NCBI RefSeq assembly: GCF_001545075.1
Contig: NZ_FCOB02000010.1
Span: 124,001 to 188,000 of the forward strand
DNA length: 64,000 nt
Direction of reading: 5' to 3'
Source: Caballeronia ptereochthonis
GTDB lineage: Bacteria > Pseudomonadota > Gammaproteobacteria > Burkholderiales > Burkholderiaceae
Numbering within the stretch: the stretch's first letter is position 1; every line of letters starts with the position of its first letter. Below the pieces are notes generated by a model. The model did no database searches. It worked only from the letters and a program-made list of their open reading frames with translations, and had not been told where the DNA came from. Positions 1-9,169 of this stretch are shown here, in pieces. The position numbers were made by a program, and so were the translations under genes.

Positions 1-1939
1 TCGTGATGAGTCGCAGCACGTTCTCAGCGCCGAGGACGTCGGCATCTTCCTTCACCCCGCTGTACACGGAGAACATTGCCTTGCCCGTCGGCGTATGCCA
101 CTGTCGCTCGGTCGGCGGAAGCGGCAGCCTGAATCCACCGGGAACTCTGATGCGCGCGTTGAAGTCCTCGAAGCCAGAAACGGTCTGTTCAATCAGGTCA
201 CGGATCTTGTCGTAGTCGGCGATCAGTTCCATCCACGGCACTTTGGTATTCGGCAATGTGGCGCGTGCGATGCCGGCGACAATTGCGGGCTCCGAGCGCA
301 GGAACTCCGACGCGGGTGTGAGCTTGCCCGACGACGCATGGACCATCGACATCGAGTCCTCAACCGTGACCGACTGCCGTCCTCCAGTCTGCACATCAAG
401 CTCTGTTCGTCCAAGGCAAGGGAACAGATACGTTTCCTTCGCGACGAGGAGGTGCGTGCGGTTGAGCTTGGTGCCAATATGCACGGCCAGATCGAGTTTG
501 GACATGGCGGGGAACGACTGCTCGGGGTCCGGCAGCGCAACGGCAAAATTTCCACCGAGGCAAAGGAGTGCCTTCGACGATCCGTCGATCATGGCCTGCA
601 TGGCCTGGACCGCGTCATGCCCGTGCTCGGAAGGCGGCGTGAAGCCGCACGCGATTTCTATGAGCTTGAGAAATTCCTCGGAGGGCTTTTCGGTAATGCC
701 GACGGTGCGGTTTCCCTGTACATTGGAGTGCCCGCGCAGCGGACAGATTCCCGCGCCGGGCTTTCCGAAGTTTCCACGCATGAGCAACAGGTCGGCAATC
801 AGCCGGACGTTGGCTGTTCCCTTGTTGTGCTGCGTGACGCCCATGCCATAGCTCACGATGGTCGCGTTGGATTTTGCATACGCGACGGCCACGTGGTCAA
901 GGTCTTCACGCGTGAGGCCGCTTGCTTTTTCGATATCCTCCCACGAGGTGGCTTCGAGGTCCGCGGCGAAGGCATCGAACCCTTCCGTATGTGCGGCAAT
1001 GAATTCCCGATCGAGGACGTCGCCCTGCTCGGCTTCCATCTGGAGCAACGCCTTCATCACCCCTTTCAGCGCCGCCGCATCGCCGCCGGCGTCGACTTGG
1101 AAATAGGTCGACGCAATTCGGGTGGACCCGAAGGTCGCCATCTCCAGCATGCTCTGCGGATCGGCAAAACGCTCCAGCGCACGCTCGCGCAACGGATTGA
1201 ACACGATGATCGGGACGTTTCGCCGTGCGGCTTCATGGAGTGTACCCATCATGCGCGGATGATTCGTGCCGGGGTTGTGGCCTATCGCAATGATGAGCTC
1301 CGCCGAATCGAAATCGTCCAGCGATACGGTACCCTTGCCGATTCCGATCGACAGCGGCAATCCCACGCTGGTCGGCTCGTGGCACATGTTCGAGCAATCG
1401 GGGAAATTGTTCGTGCCGTATTCGCGCGCGAACAACTGATACAGATACGCAGCTTCGTTTGAAGCGCGCCCCGACGTATAGAACTCGACCTGATCCGGTT
1501 TTAGCGCGCGGAGGATCTCGCCGATGCGCGCGAACGCATCTTCCCATTCGACGGGGCGATAGGTATCGGTTGCACGGTCGTAAACCAGCGGGTGTGTGAG
1601 CCGTCCCATGTCCTCCAGTTCATAGTCGGTCATCTTCAGAAGCGAGCTGACGGTATGGCTAGCAAAAAACTCCGGCAGCACACGCTTGGTGGTCGCTTCC
1701 CACGTAACGGCTTTCGCACCGTTCTCGCAGAACTGGAAGGTGGAGCGGTGTTCCTTGTCGGGCCAGGCGCAGCCCGGGCAATCGAATCCGGTAGGCTGAT
1801 TTGTTCTAAGCAGTGTGATCGGTGCCTCTATGCTATCCATCTGATCGTGGATCGCCTGAGCGGTCGCCCTGAGTGCACCCCAACCGCCAGCGGGACCTTC
1901 GTACGGCCTGATACCTGGCACGTCGCGTAGCTTGGCCAC
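1..1939 (-). CDS. FdhF/YdeP family molybdopterin oxidoreductase alpha subunit, 3' end beyond window
   Basis: The minus-strand frame is open from a GTG at 1939 to the window edge without a stop, giving about 646 residues of a family that is usually about 760-780 long. The start follows GGAGGT at 1944-1949 with a 4-nt spacer. An early CPGCAWPD motif and a later DCSNMCHEPTS motif are typical of the YdeP/FdhF-type formate-dehydrogenase-like subfamily, which carries a bis-molybdopterin cofactor in the cytoplasm. The physiological substrate of this subfamily is poorly defined; formate is the usual guess. No accessory subunit gene (beta subunit, FdhD) is seen upstream, but the downstream side is outside the window. 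The family call is secure and the substrate is not. Confidence 0.88.
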   Translation of the reverse strand, partial: MAKLRDVPGIRPYEGPAGGWGALRATAQAIHDQMDSIEAPITLLRTNQPTGFDCPGCAWPDKEHRSTFQFCENGAKAVTWEATTKRVLPEFFASHTVSSLLKMTDYELEDMGRLTHPLVYDRATDTYRPVEWEDAFARIGEILRALKPDQVEFYTSGRASNEAAYLYQLFAREYGTNNFPDCSNMCHEPTSVGLPLSIGIGKGTVSLDDFDSAELIIAIGHNPGTNHPRMMGTLHEAARRNVPIIVFNPLRERALERFADPQSMLEMATFGSTRIASTYFQVDAGGDAAALKGVMKALLQMEAEQGDVLDREFIAAHTEGFDAFAADLEATSWEDIEKASGLTREDLDHVAVAYAKSNATIVSYGMGVTQHNKGTANVRLIADLLLMRGNFGKPGAGICPLRGHSNVQGNRTVGITEKPSEEFLKLIEIACGFTPPSEHGHDAVQAMQAMIDGSSKALLCLGGNFAVALPDPEQSFPAMSKLDLAVHIGTKLNRTHLLVAKETYLFPCLGRTELDVQTGGRQSVTVEDSMSMVHASSGKLTPASEFLRSEPAIVAGIARATLPNTKVPWMELIADYDKIRDLIEQTVSGFEDFNARIRVPGGFRLPLPPTERQWHTPTGKAMFSVYSGVKEDADVLGAENVLRLIT

Positions 1940-2757
1940 ATGAACCTCCAATGAACGAGCGTAGTCCTGCTAGGGACGGGATAGCCTGTAGGCTTAAAGA
2001 CTTCGCCGCCTCGCGGCTTACGAGATGGCTGTTCCTGCGATTAAGCTTAGTTAATCTAAATTCTTGTGCAAGAGAAAAATAGGCGTGCGTTCAGATTAAC
2101 CAAAGCAGCGTTAGGTTTTACTGTATATAGCGACAACCGAATAAACCCGTCGTCCCGGCTATTATTAAAAAGTTTTTATTGTTATAAAAAAACGCGCATT
2201 TAACGGGCTGCTCCGTGCGTGCCAACCTCGTGACGTCGAGGTCGATAGCTCGGAACATCGCCGCCTTACATCCGCCAGGCTGAAGCGTGTCATTGGTGGA
2301 GCACGCGACAGGAGGCTTGGCTTGGCGGATATCACAGAGCATGTGTATGGTCGACTCATTCCGTTCGTCGATTGATTTATCTTACAAAACACATCGACAC
2401 CCTGGATACGGCATGGGATGGCGAGATGATTCGTAGCCCCTCCTCGCAGGCTCGTCTCTCAAGGTAGTCCATGCGCGCCGAAAGCGACAGCCGATGGCAT
2501 CAGGCGTGCGAGCGAGGAAGAACGCCACGAGGCCGCGCTATTCCCGGCAACGCTCGATGTGAAAGCATCACGAGCACACAGGGGGCGCCTCTGTACCGCT
2601 GTCAACGTCTGTTCACCCGATACTATCTATCGGAGTTCGCACTCGGAAAGTAGCTCCGCTAACCAACATGCTGGACATTGCCGCCGACTTAATTGGCCGA
2701 ACCACGGTACGGGCGCGTCGCGTGGTCGCGCGTACCCGGGGAAATGGGGCGGCATCG
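1940..2757. other. intergenic region with an AT-rich stretch, no supported gene
   Basis: No reading frame here shows a recognisable domain or a convincing ribosome binding site. The stretch around 2030-2220 is clearly richer in A and T than its surroundings and contains an 8-bp inverted repeat, GTTAATCT at 2050-2057 and AGATTAAC at 2093-2100. It may carry the promoter for the oxidoreductase gene that starts at 1939, but I cannot assign boxes with confidence. Confidence 0.4.
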
Positions 2758-2904
2758 CTAGTATTTCCGCATCATGGCCGCTATCAGCACACGGATCGGC
2801 AATACAAGGAGTGCGGTAGCGCCCACTCCCAGGAGCCAGAGGATCAACATCCACTTCAGGTCGCTTAGAAAACCCGTAAGCCGACTTGATGGTTCCTTTT
2901 TCAT
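2758..2904 (-). CDS. small single-pass membrane protein, 48 aa
   Basis: This 48-residue frame begins at an ATG (2904) six bases after AGAGG and ends in TAG. The product starts MKKEPSSRLTGFLSDLKW. A hydrophobic segment follows at about residues 19-43 (MLILWLLGVGATALLVLP and on), and the tail MMRKY is basic, so it looks like a one-helix inner-membrane protein. I do not recognise a family. The good ribosome binding site, the sharp hydrophobic profile and the basic ends support it as a real small gene. It lies alone, facing away from the DUF1488 gene. An overlapping longer frame on the same strand has no coherent hydrophobicity or domain and is rejected in its favour. Confidence 0.55.
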   Translation of the reverse strand: MKKEPSSRLTGFLSDLKWMLILWLLGVGATALLVLPIRVLIAAMMRKY

Positions 2905-3200
2905 GGTCAACCTCTGCCTGTTCATCCTTCGTGAGCGTTGTCTGCTCGAGCATCAAAAATTTCGAGCAGACAACTCATGGATGCTGTTCGATCGGTCTCG
3001 GTTACGTATCAGCATAGGCGGAAATTGAGAAGCCCATTCTGTCCGACTCAGAAAGGAAACGAGCGTTGGCTCGTCTGCACCACATGGTTGGCGTCTCGTG
3101 CTTGTTGCCGATGCAAGAAGCGCAGTGCGATTACCTGAAAAAGCGGAGTCAGACCGTTTTTTCGTGCTAGGCTTTTTGGACAGCCAGCATGGAGGCGACG

Positions 3201-3470
3201 ATGGCCGACACCATAGAAGGTATCAGGATCGTGCATATCGACGGACACGATGCCGTTAAATTCGGCATCAAAGTGGACAGCGTCCACTATTTTTGCGTCA
3301 TGACTGAGAAGGTGCTCCACGAGTTGTCTCAGCCGGGCGGTCATAAGTCCGATCTGCTGCGGGAGTTCGAGCTGCACCGTGAGCTGATATACGAGAAGGC
3401 CGCGGCCGCGATTCGGGGCGGCTTGAGGGGTGAACCGCTGCTGTTACACGGCGAGGTCTTCACATCCTGA
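3201..3470 (+). CDS. DUF1488 family protein
   Basis: An 89-residue protein begins MADTIEGIRIVHIDG. I chose the ATG at 3201 because GGAGG at 3191-3195 sits five bases upstream; an upstream in-frame ATG at 3189 overlaps that ribosome binding site. The pattern fits DUF1488: a small beta-rich N-terminus with a central CVMTEKVLHEL, then a helix with FELHR, and a terminal LHGEVFTS. These proteins are small, cytosolic and of unknown function, and are common in Burkholderiales. The gene stands alone and convergent with the LysR gene that follows. Confidence 0.65.
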   Translation: MADTIEGIRIVHIDGHDAVKFGIKVDSVHYFCVMTEKVLHELSQPGGHKSDLLREFELHRELIYEKAAAAIRGGLRGEPLLLHGEVFTS

Positions 3471-3576
3471 CTCAGCTTGAAGCGTAGCCCCTCGATGAAG
3501 CGGCGACGGTTTGACGAGCCGATACAAAGTATGGGGTACCGCCGCATTGACCGTCAGGCCTGCATCCAGTTGTCTC

Positions 3577-4488
3577 TCAGCCTTGCGAGTTTTCGCCGAG
3601 AAGCTTGGGCACGGTGCTCATCAAGATTGACACGATCGTCCTCACCCGTTGCGGGACAGGGCGCTGGGCTTGAATGAGGAGGTTCAGGTCCAGCGCAGGA
3701 ATCTGAAATCCAGGCAGCAATTCAGCGAACTGTCCTGTTGCAAGTGCTTCTGCGCAGGCATGCTGCTCAAGCACCCCTATGCCTATTCCCATCCGAATCA
3801 ACTCGTAGGCGGGGCGCCAGTGACTGGCCGTGATCTCGCTGCGAACGAGTACACTTTCAACGATGCCAGCGTCGCCGATCAGTGTGATTTGACCGGTGGA
3901 GAATACGCCATTGACGCCGATAAACGAATGCGCCGCAAGGTCAGATAGGGTTGCTACGGATTCGTGCCTTTTTAGGTAAGCACATGACGCGACGAGACGT
4001 CGCTTAACTTTACCGAGAGGATAGGCGATGAACCCGCCTCCGCCCAGGCTACCGATTCGGAACGCGATATCTACGCCCTCCGCCACGAGGTCGACCACCT
4101 TGTCGCTCAATATCAAGCTCAAGCCAATTTGCGGAAAATTGGTGCGCAGATACTGAACGAGGTCCGGCAGCACGATCTCGCCAAAGCAATACGGAGCAGC
4201 AATGCGTGTCGTGCCGTTGGTCCGCTGCCGGTCCCCGGAGACCTCGGAAATCGCTTCCGATGCGGCCAGCAGAATGGTTTTGCTCCGTTTATAGAAAGCC
4301 TGTCCTTCCGGCGTGCATTTGAAGGTTCGCGCACTTCTCAAAAGAAGGCGACAGCCGACGAACTTCTCGAGTCTCTCGACCCGCTCACTCGCGGTGGACT
4401 GCCCTATTCCAAGATCACGAGCCGCGTCCGAAATGCTGGCGCGTTCAACCGCCCGGACAAAGACACGCATGCTTTCAATCAGGTTCAC
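3577..4488 (-). CDS. LysR family transcriptional regulator
   Basis: A 303-residue protein with an N-terminal winged helix-turn-helix (about residues 1-60, including ISDAARDLGIGQSTASERVERLE) and a periplasmic-binding-protein-like effector domain, the normal LysR layout and length. I chose the GTG at 4488 because GGGAGGG at 4497-4503 precedes it by eight bases and it gives the usual start a few residues before the helix-turn-helix; an ATG at 4512 would add eight residues. No divergent enzyme gene is adjacent: about 400 bases without a gene separate it from era. The target is unknown. The sequence resembles the group of LysR proteins that control small oxidoreductase genes. Confidence 0.88.
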   Translation of the reverse strand: MNLIESMRVFVRAVERASISDAARDLGIGQSTASERVERLEKFVGCRLLLRSARTFKCTPEGQAFYKRSKTILLAASEAISEVSGDRQRTNGTTRIAAPYCFGEIVLPDLVQYLRTNFPQIGLSLILSDKVVDLVAEGVDIAFRIGSLGGGGFIAYPLGKVKRRLVASCAYLKRHESVATLSDLAAHSFIGVNGVFSTGQITLIGDAGIVESVLVRSEITASHWRPAYELIRMGIGIGVLEQHACAEALATGQFAELLPGFQIPALDLNLLIQAQRPVPQRVRTIVSILMSTVPKLLGENSQG

Positions 4489-4905
4489 CTGAACGGCCCT
4501 CCCGTCATTCAAAGCCGAGAGCTATTCAAAAACGTCGGACGATCAACCGATGCGGACACATTCAGCCTGCTCCTCAAAATAGGGCCACGTACCATGATCC
4601 TACTCTGGCTTTTGTCATCGGCCACGAACGCCGTTCGAGCCGATTTCATTGTGGAAAGGTAGATCGAGAACGGTATGAGTTGGAGCACAGGCTAACGAAA
4701 TTATGTGGAGTACAGCTTGGGTAGCGGGAAGTCGGTAGCGCTCAGACCACCAACAACGGAACCGATAGTGAATATCGCATAAAGCGATCAACACTTCGAC
4801 ATGTTTGCCTGCAAAGTTCCAGATCTGCTTCGCTATAATCAATCGATCAAGCACTCACGTCGGGGCTCGCCTTCCAAACTCGCTGCCATCGCCGAGGTAT
4901 GGACC
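4489..4905. other. intergenic region between lysR and era
   Basis: About 400 bases between two divergent genes. Short frames are present on both strands, but none has a recognisable domain. It should hold the lysR and era promoters; I could not assign boxes with confidence. Confidence 0.4.
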
Positions 4906-5817
4906 ATGAACGATCCTGCTGTTGACCCTTCCCCTCCTGGTTTCCGTTGTGGAGTTATCGCTATCGTCGGGCGGCCGAACGTCGGTAAGTCGACACTAAT
5001 GAACGCGCTCGTCGGACAGAAGATCAGTATTACATCGCGTAAGGCACAGACGACGCGTCATCGCATCACAGGTATCAATACGACTCCGGACGCGCAGTTC
5101 ATCTTCGTCGACACGCCCGGCTTCCAGACCCGTCATGACGCCGCGCTGAACCGGTCGTTGAACCGCGCGGTTACGTCGACGCTGACCTCGGTTGACGTGA
5201 TCCTGTTCGTGATCGAGGCTGGCAAGTTCGTGACGGATGACCAGAAGGTTCTCGACCTGATTCCACCCGGCATGCCCACGTTATTGATCGCGAACAAGCT
5301 CGACTGCGTCAGGGACAAGGAGACGCTGTTTCCGCTCATGCAGCAGATGAGCAAATTGCGGGAGTTTGTCGAGATCGTGCCGCTGTCGGCCACCAATCCG
5401 AAGGACATCGAGCACCTCTTGGAGACGATCAGACCATACCTGCCGGAAGGAACGCCGATCTACGGCGAAGATGACCTGACCGATCGGAGCTCGCGATTCC
5501 TCGCCGCCGAGATCCTGCGTGAAAAGGTGTTCCGCTGGACCGGCGACGAACTGCCCTACACGAGCACGGTACTGATCGACAGGTTCGAAGAGGAAGGACG
5601 CCTCAAGCGCATCTTCGCGACGATCCTCGTAGAACGCGAATCACAAAAGGCAATCGTGATCGGCAAGGAAGGATCGAAGCTCAAGCAGATCAACACCGAC
5701 GCACGGCTTGACATGGAAAAGCTGTTCGATGGCCCTGTATATCTCGAGACATTCGTCAAGGTGAAGAGCGGCTGGGCGGACAATGAAGCAGGACTTCGTG
5801 CCTACGGATACGAATGA
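4906..5817 (+). CDS. era: GTPase Era, stand-alone copy
   Basis: A 303-residue protein with the full Era layout: a GTPase domain with GRPNVGKST (G1), the QTTRHR switch region (G2), DTPGF (G3), NKLD (G4) and SAT (G5), then a C-terminal KH RNA-binding domain containing [12 protein letters not shown]. Era binds the 3' end of 16S rRNA and helps 30S subunit assembly. The ATG at 4906 is preceded by GAGG at 4894-4897; a longer frame from 4801 adds about 35 residues not typical of Era. In most Burkholderiales era sits in lepB-rnc-era-recO. None of those neighbours is here, so this may be a second copy, but the rest of the genome is not visible. All motifs are intact. Confidence 0.93.
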   Translation: MNDPAVDPSPPGFRCGVIAIVGRPNVGKSTLMNALVGQKISITSRKAQTTRHRITGINTTPDAQFIFVDTPGFQTRHDAALNRSLNRAVTSTLTSVDVILFVIEAGKFVTDDQKVLDLIPPGMPTLLIANKLDCVRDKETLFPLMQQMSKLREFVEIVPLSATNPKDIEHLLETIRPYLPEGTPIYGEDDLTDRSSRFLAAEILREKVFRWTGDELPYTSTVLIDRFEEEGRLKRIFATILVERESQKAIVIGKEGSKLKQINTDARLDMEKLFDGPVYLETFVKVKSGWADNEAGLRAYGYE

Positions 5818-6230
5818 CGCTCGTAGCCACGGGTATCCGGAACGGCACGCCCTGTTGGATCCGTTGCAGTGAGCCGGTCCGCGATGATGTGCGGAACGAC
5901 ATGACCGACGAAGGTAATAGAAATCATCAAGCCAGGGAGGCGGATGTGTTGGCTCTCGACGCGGGGCCCGTCCGCCGAATGGCTGCTTAACTACTCAGCG
6001 AGCATCTCAAAGTGGCCGGCGACGGACCTGGGGATTTTAAAATCCGAGTCTGGGACCGATGGCGCGCCAGCGCGGGCCGTTGCACAACATCTCCAAGAAG
6101 GCCGGCTGCAGAATGCCACGGCGACGGAGACTACGAACGACTCTTTATGGCCGTACGCGGCAGCTCAGCTCCCGTTGCATCGAATCCCGTTGCCTCGGTG
6201 CTTCACAAACGTGTTTGCCAGACGGTAGCC
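5818..6230. other. intergenic region, no supported gene
   Basis: About 410 bases between era and the 3' end of the mutase gene. I looked here on both strands for an acyl carrier protein (the DSL phosphopantetheine motif), since the neighbouring LnmK-like gene might need one, and saw none. No clear terminator was found. Confidence 0.4.
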
Positions 6231-8336
6231 TTATTCGAGGACTCGCGTGCGTTCTGGCACGCGCCGGATCGACGCACCGAAGCGGCTCGTTTCAATCAGC
6301 CGCACAAGCCGCTCGACGATCTCGTGTACGGTTGTCCCCGGTCCGAAGATTTCTGCCACGCCTATGTTCCGTAGAGAAAGCGCGTCCTTATCTGGCACGA
6401 TCCCGCCGACGACTACGGGCGCACATACGTCTCTTTCTCCAAGTTCGCGCATGAATTGAAGTACCAGCCTTCCATGCGCTCCGGCAAGCGACGAAACGCC
6501 GATCACGTCGCATCTTTCTTCCGCGGCAAACCTCGCTGCGCGCGTCGGCGAAGCAAACAGGCCGCTCATCGCTACATCAAAGCCCGCGTCCTTCAGCGCC
6601 GCCGACACCACGTTCGCGCCGCGATCGTGTCCGTCGAGTCCGAGTTTTGCCATCAGCAGACGTGGTTTTCTGCCCAGCTTCTTCGCGAGTCGCGCAACCT
6701 GTGCGATCGCCGCATGCCATGCCTCGTCATCTCCGTATTGTGTTCCATACGCATTCGACATGACGCCCGATGTCTGCACATGGCGCGGCCAAACTGCTTC
6801 AAGGGCACGCGTACATTCACCCACCGTCGCCCGCGCGCGCATGCAATCGATTGTCAGTGCAAGCAGGTTGTCGGCATCGTCGTGTGCGGCGCGAGTCAAT
6901 GCCGAGAGCGTCGTGCTCACGCGATATTCGTCGCGTCGGCGTTTGACGTCGGAAATTCTGCGCGACTGTTGCACGCGCACATGCTCCCCATCGATTGCGA
7001 TACATTCGGGAGCATCATCATCTGCCTCGATTGCCCGAAAGGCGTTAGTGCCGACGATCACCTGTTCCCCCGCATCGATGCGCGCTTGCGTCACCGCCGC
7101 GCTTGCTCGAATCCGCTGCTGAACCCAGCCCGTGCGAATCGCCTCACGAGCGCCGCCGCCCGCCTCGATTTCGTCGATCATTTCGCGCGCCCGCCCGGCA
7201 AGTTCCGCCGTCAGCGATTCCATCATGTACGAGCCGGCCCACGGATCGATCACGTCGCACAAGCCCATTTCGTGCTGAAGGATCAGTTGCGTGTCGCGCG
7301 CGAGTTGCGAGGCCGATGCGGATGGCAGCGCGAGCGCCTCGTCATGCGCATTCGTGTGCAGCGACTGCGTCCCGCCGAACACGGCCGCCATCGCCTCGAC
7401 GGTCGTACGCACGATGTTGTTGTGCGTGCGCGTCGGGCTGAGCGACCAGCCCGAAGTCTGGCAGTGCATGCGCAGCGCACGGCTTTTCGGCGTGCTCGCA
7501 CCCTCTTCCGCCGCGATTCTCGACCACAGCAAGCGCGCCGCGCGCAGCTTCGCGATCTCCGTATAAAAGTCCGTTCCGGCGCCGAGGAAAAAGCTCAGTT
7601 GCTCGCAAACGGCATCGGCCTCCAAGCCGCGCGCACGCAACGCGCGAAGATATTCGCGGGCATTCGCGAACGTGAGCGCAAGTTCCAGCGAAGCATCCGC
7701 GCCCGCTTCCTGAAAGTGATAACCGGACACGGAAAGCGCCTTGAAACGCGGCATGTGTTCATTCAGAAACTGCGCGACATCCGCGACGATGCGCATCGAC
7801 GGTTCCGGCGCGAACACATAGGTATTGCGCACCATGAACTCCTTGAGGATGTCGTTCTGCACCGTGCCCGAGAGCGAATCCATCGCGATGCCGCGCTCTT
7901 CGGCCGCGACGATGAAAGCGGCGAGTACCGGCAGCACTGCGCCGTTCATCGTCATCGAGACGGATACGCAATCGAGCGCGATGCCTTCGAAGAGACGCGC
8001 CATGTCGTCGACGGTATCGATCGCCACTCCTGCGAGGCCTACGTCGGCGCGTGCTTCGTGATCGGTGGAATCGTAGCCGAGCTGCGTCGGCAGATCGAAG
8101 GCCACAGACAGGCCTTGCGCCCCGTGCGCGAGCGCCTTGCGAAACGCGAGATTCGAATCTGCGGCGTCCGCATAACCGGCGTACTGGCGAATGGTCCAAG
8201 GCTTCGACGTGTACATCGAGGCATACGGTCCGCGCACGAATGGTTGCGCGCCGGGTTGCGAATCGAGATGCTCGATGCCGTCAAGATCCGCCGAAGTGTA
8301 AAGCGGCTTCAATGGAACGCGTCGCGGACGGCTCAT
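6231..8336 (-). CDS. methylmalonyl-CoA mutase-type protein (catalytic and B12 domains in one chain)
   Basis: A 701-residue adenosylcobalamin-dependent acyl-CoA mutase. The N-terminal TIM barrel contains WTIRQYAG with the catalytic-type Tyr (Y52), the VRNTY Arg (R170) that holds the substrate carboxylate in methylmalonyl-CoA mutase, and the SGYH His (H207). The C-terminal cobalamin domain has DGHDRG and SSLAG. Tyr and Arg argue for methylmalonyl-CoA or a similar carboxylated acyl-CoA rather than isobutyryl-CoA. The usual F-R before PW is S-K here (residues 44-45), next to the CoA-binding region. The start is an ATG overlapping the upstream stop (ATGA), so the gene is translationally coupled to the LnmK-like gene. 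It is the last gene of the operon, and no MeaB-type G-protein chaperone lies nearby. Confidence 0.88.
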   Translation of the reverse strand: MSRPRRVPLKPLYTSADLDGIEHLDSQPGAQPFVRGPYASMYTSKPWTIRQYAGYADAADSNLAFRKALAHGAQGLSVAFDLPTQLGYDSTDHEARADVGLAGVAIDTVDDMARLFEGIALDCVSVSMTMNGAVLPVLAAFIVAAEERGIAMDSLSGTVQNDILKEFMVRNTYVFAPEPSMRIVADVAQFLNEHMPRFKALSVSGYHFQEAGADASLELALTFANAREYLRALRARGLEADAVCEQLSFFLGAGTDFYTEIAKLRAARLLWSRIAAEEGASTPKSRALRMHCQTSGWSLSPTRTHNNIVRTTVEAMAAVFGGTQSLHTNAHDEALALPSASASQLARDTQLILQHEMGLCDVIDPWAGSYMMESLTAELAGRAREMIDEIEAGGGAREAIRTGWVQQRIRASAAVTQARIDAGEQVIVGTNAFRAIEADDDAPECIAIDGEHVRVQQSRRISDVKRRRDEYRVSTTLSALTRAAHDDADNLLALTIDCMRARATVGECTRALEAVWPRHVQTSGVMSNAYGTQYGDDEAWHAAIAQVARLAKKLGRKPRLLMAKLGLDGHDRGANVVSAALKDAGFDVAMSGLFASPTRAARFAAEERCDVIGVSSLAGAHGRLVLQFMRELGERDVCAPVVVGGIVPDKDALSLRNIGVAEIFGPGTTVHEIVERLVRLIETSRFGASIRRVPERTRVLE

Positions 8337-9160
8337 GCACGCCTCCGTGTCTTGTGCGTGAGGACGTCGGCGATCTTCCTGCCGTCGCTCGTGCGTTCGA
8401 TCTCGCACCAGTGCGCCACGCGCGTCTCGCCGACGAATGCGCGCCGAAACGTCAGTCGCAGGCTCTCGCCGACATTGATGTTCCCGTGATAGTGCAACTC
8501 TCGAGAGACGATCGCAGGTGTGTCGGCGAGGCGCCATGTCTGCCACTCCGCCCGATCGACAAATGCCTGGAAGCTCGCGAAGTAAAGAAAGTCCGCGCCG
8601 TTGAAATCGTTGTATGGACAAGGCAGAAACGTTAGTGGCGCACACGTCGTGTCCTCGTGCAGCCCGAGTTCGGCGATGCGCGCATCGGCCTCACGACGAC
8701 GCAACTCGCGCGCGGCCTCCTGCATGTCGGCGACGGCCGAGTTCATCGGAACGATATCGCCTTTCAGCATCGCGAAGCTTGCACGCGCGACCGAGCGGTT
8801 ATTCCGCTCCTCGGTGCGACGCACGAAGGTGGAGATCATCGACACGGCGGCGCTCATTCCGTCGCGCCCGCTCACACGATGTTCGCTCAGATGCCGAACC
8901 GGTCCGACACGCGACAATTCCGTGCGAATGTGGAATGTATCGTTCTCCCGCGCATCACGAATGCCTTGCGCGCGCAAACGGATCGACGTGAACGCGGCAT
9001 ACGCGCGGCTGCCTTCATCGGAGAAGAAATCGCTCGGAGTTTCGCGCGCGAGCGCATCCCAATGCCGGTCGCCACACTCCTTCAGCAGCCAGCTCTCCGA
9101 CAGCCCCGCGAAGTTCAGCTGCGGCATGCCGGCGCGATATGTGTCGTCGTGATGAGCCAT
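8333..9160 (-). CDS. LnmK-like / Pnap_2097 family biosynthetic protein
   Basis: A 275-residue protein that resembles the Pnap_2097 family, related to the double-hotdog enzyme LnmK of leinamycin biosynthesis. LnmK decarboxylates methylmalonyl-CoA and loads the propionyl group onto an acyl carrier protein. Recognisable stretches are the N-terminal MPQLNFAGLSESWLLKECGD, a central FVRRTEERNN, and the C-terminal hotdog part with FNGADFLYFASFQAFVDR and ELHYHGNINVGESL. The gene starts nine bases after the flavoprotein stop, with AAGGAG upstream, and overlaps the mutase start. A mutase that could supply methylmalonyl-CoA and a LnmK-like enzyme that could use it make biochemical sense. I found no acyl carrier protein gene nearby, so the acceptor is unknown. 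The family call rests on remembered sequence features, not on a search. Confidence 0.65.
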   Translation of the reverse strand: MAHHDDTYRAGMPQLNFAGLSESWLLKECGDRHWDALARETPSDFFSDEGSRAYAAFTSIRLRAQGIRDARENDTFHIRTELSRVGPVRHLSEHRVSGRDGMSAAVSMISTFVRRTEERNNRSVARASFAMLKGDIVPMNSAVADMQEAARELRRREADARIAELGLHEDTTCAPLTFLPCPYNDFNGADFLYFASFQAFVDRAEWQTWRLADTPAIVSRELHYHGNINVGESLRLTFRRAFVGETRVAHWCEIERTSDGRKIADVLTHKTRRRA

Positions 9161-9169
9161 GACGCTCCT

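Noticed and set aside
95..1462. Long plus-strand frame of 455 codons
   Set aside because: It lies opposite the FdhF/YdeP gene, whose protein has clear family motifs. The plus frame has no domain and typical high-GC shadow composition.
2627..2956. Minus-strand frame of 109 codons covering the small membrane protein
   Set aside because: No hydrophobicity or domain, whereas the internal 48-codon frame has a ribosome binding site and a clean membrane helix.
5818..6230. Possible acyl carrier protein partner for the LnmK-like protein
   Set aside because: No DSL phosphopantetheine motif or acidic helical frame on either strand.
6456..8489. Plus-strand frame of 677 codons opposite the mutase
   Set aside because: Arg/His-rich antisense shadow without any domain; the minus-strand mutase is certain.
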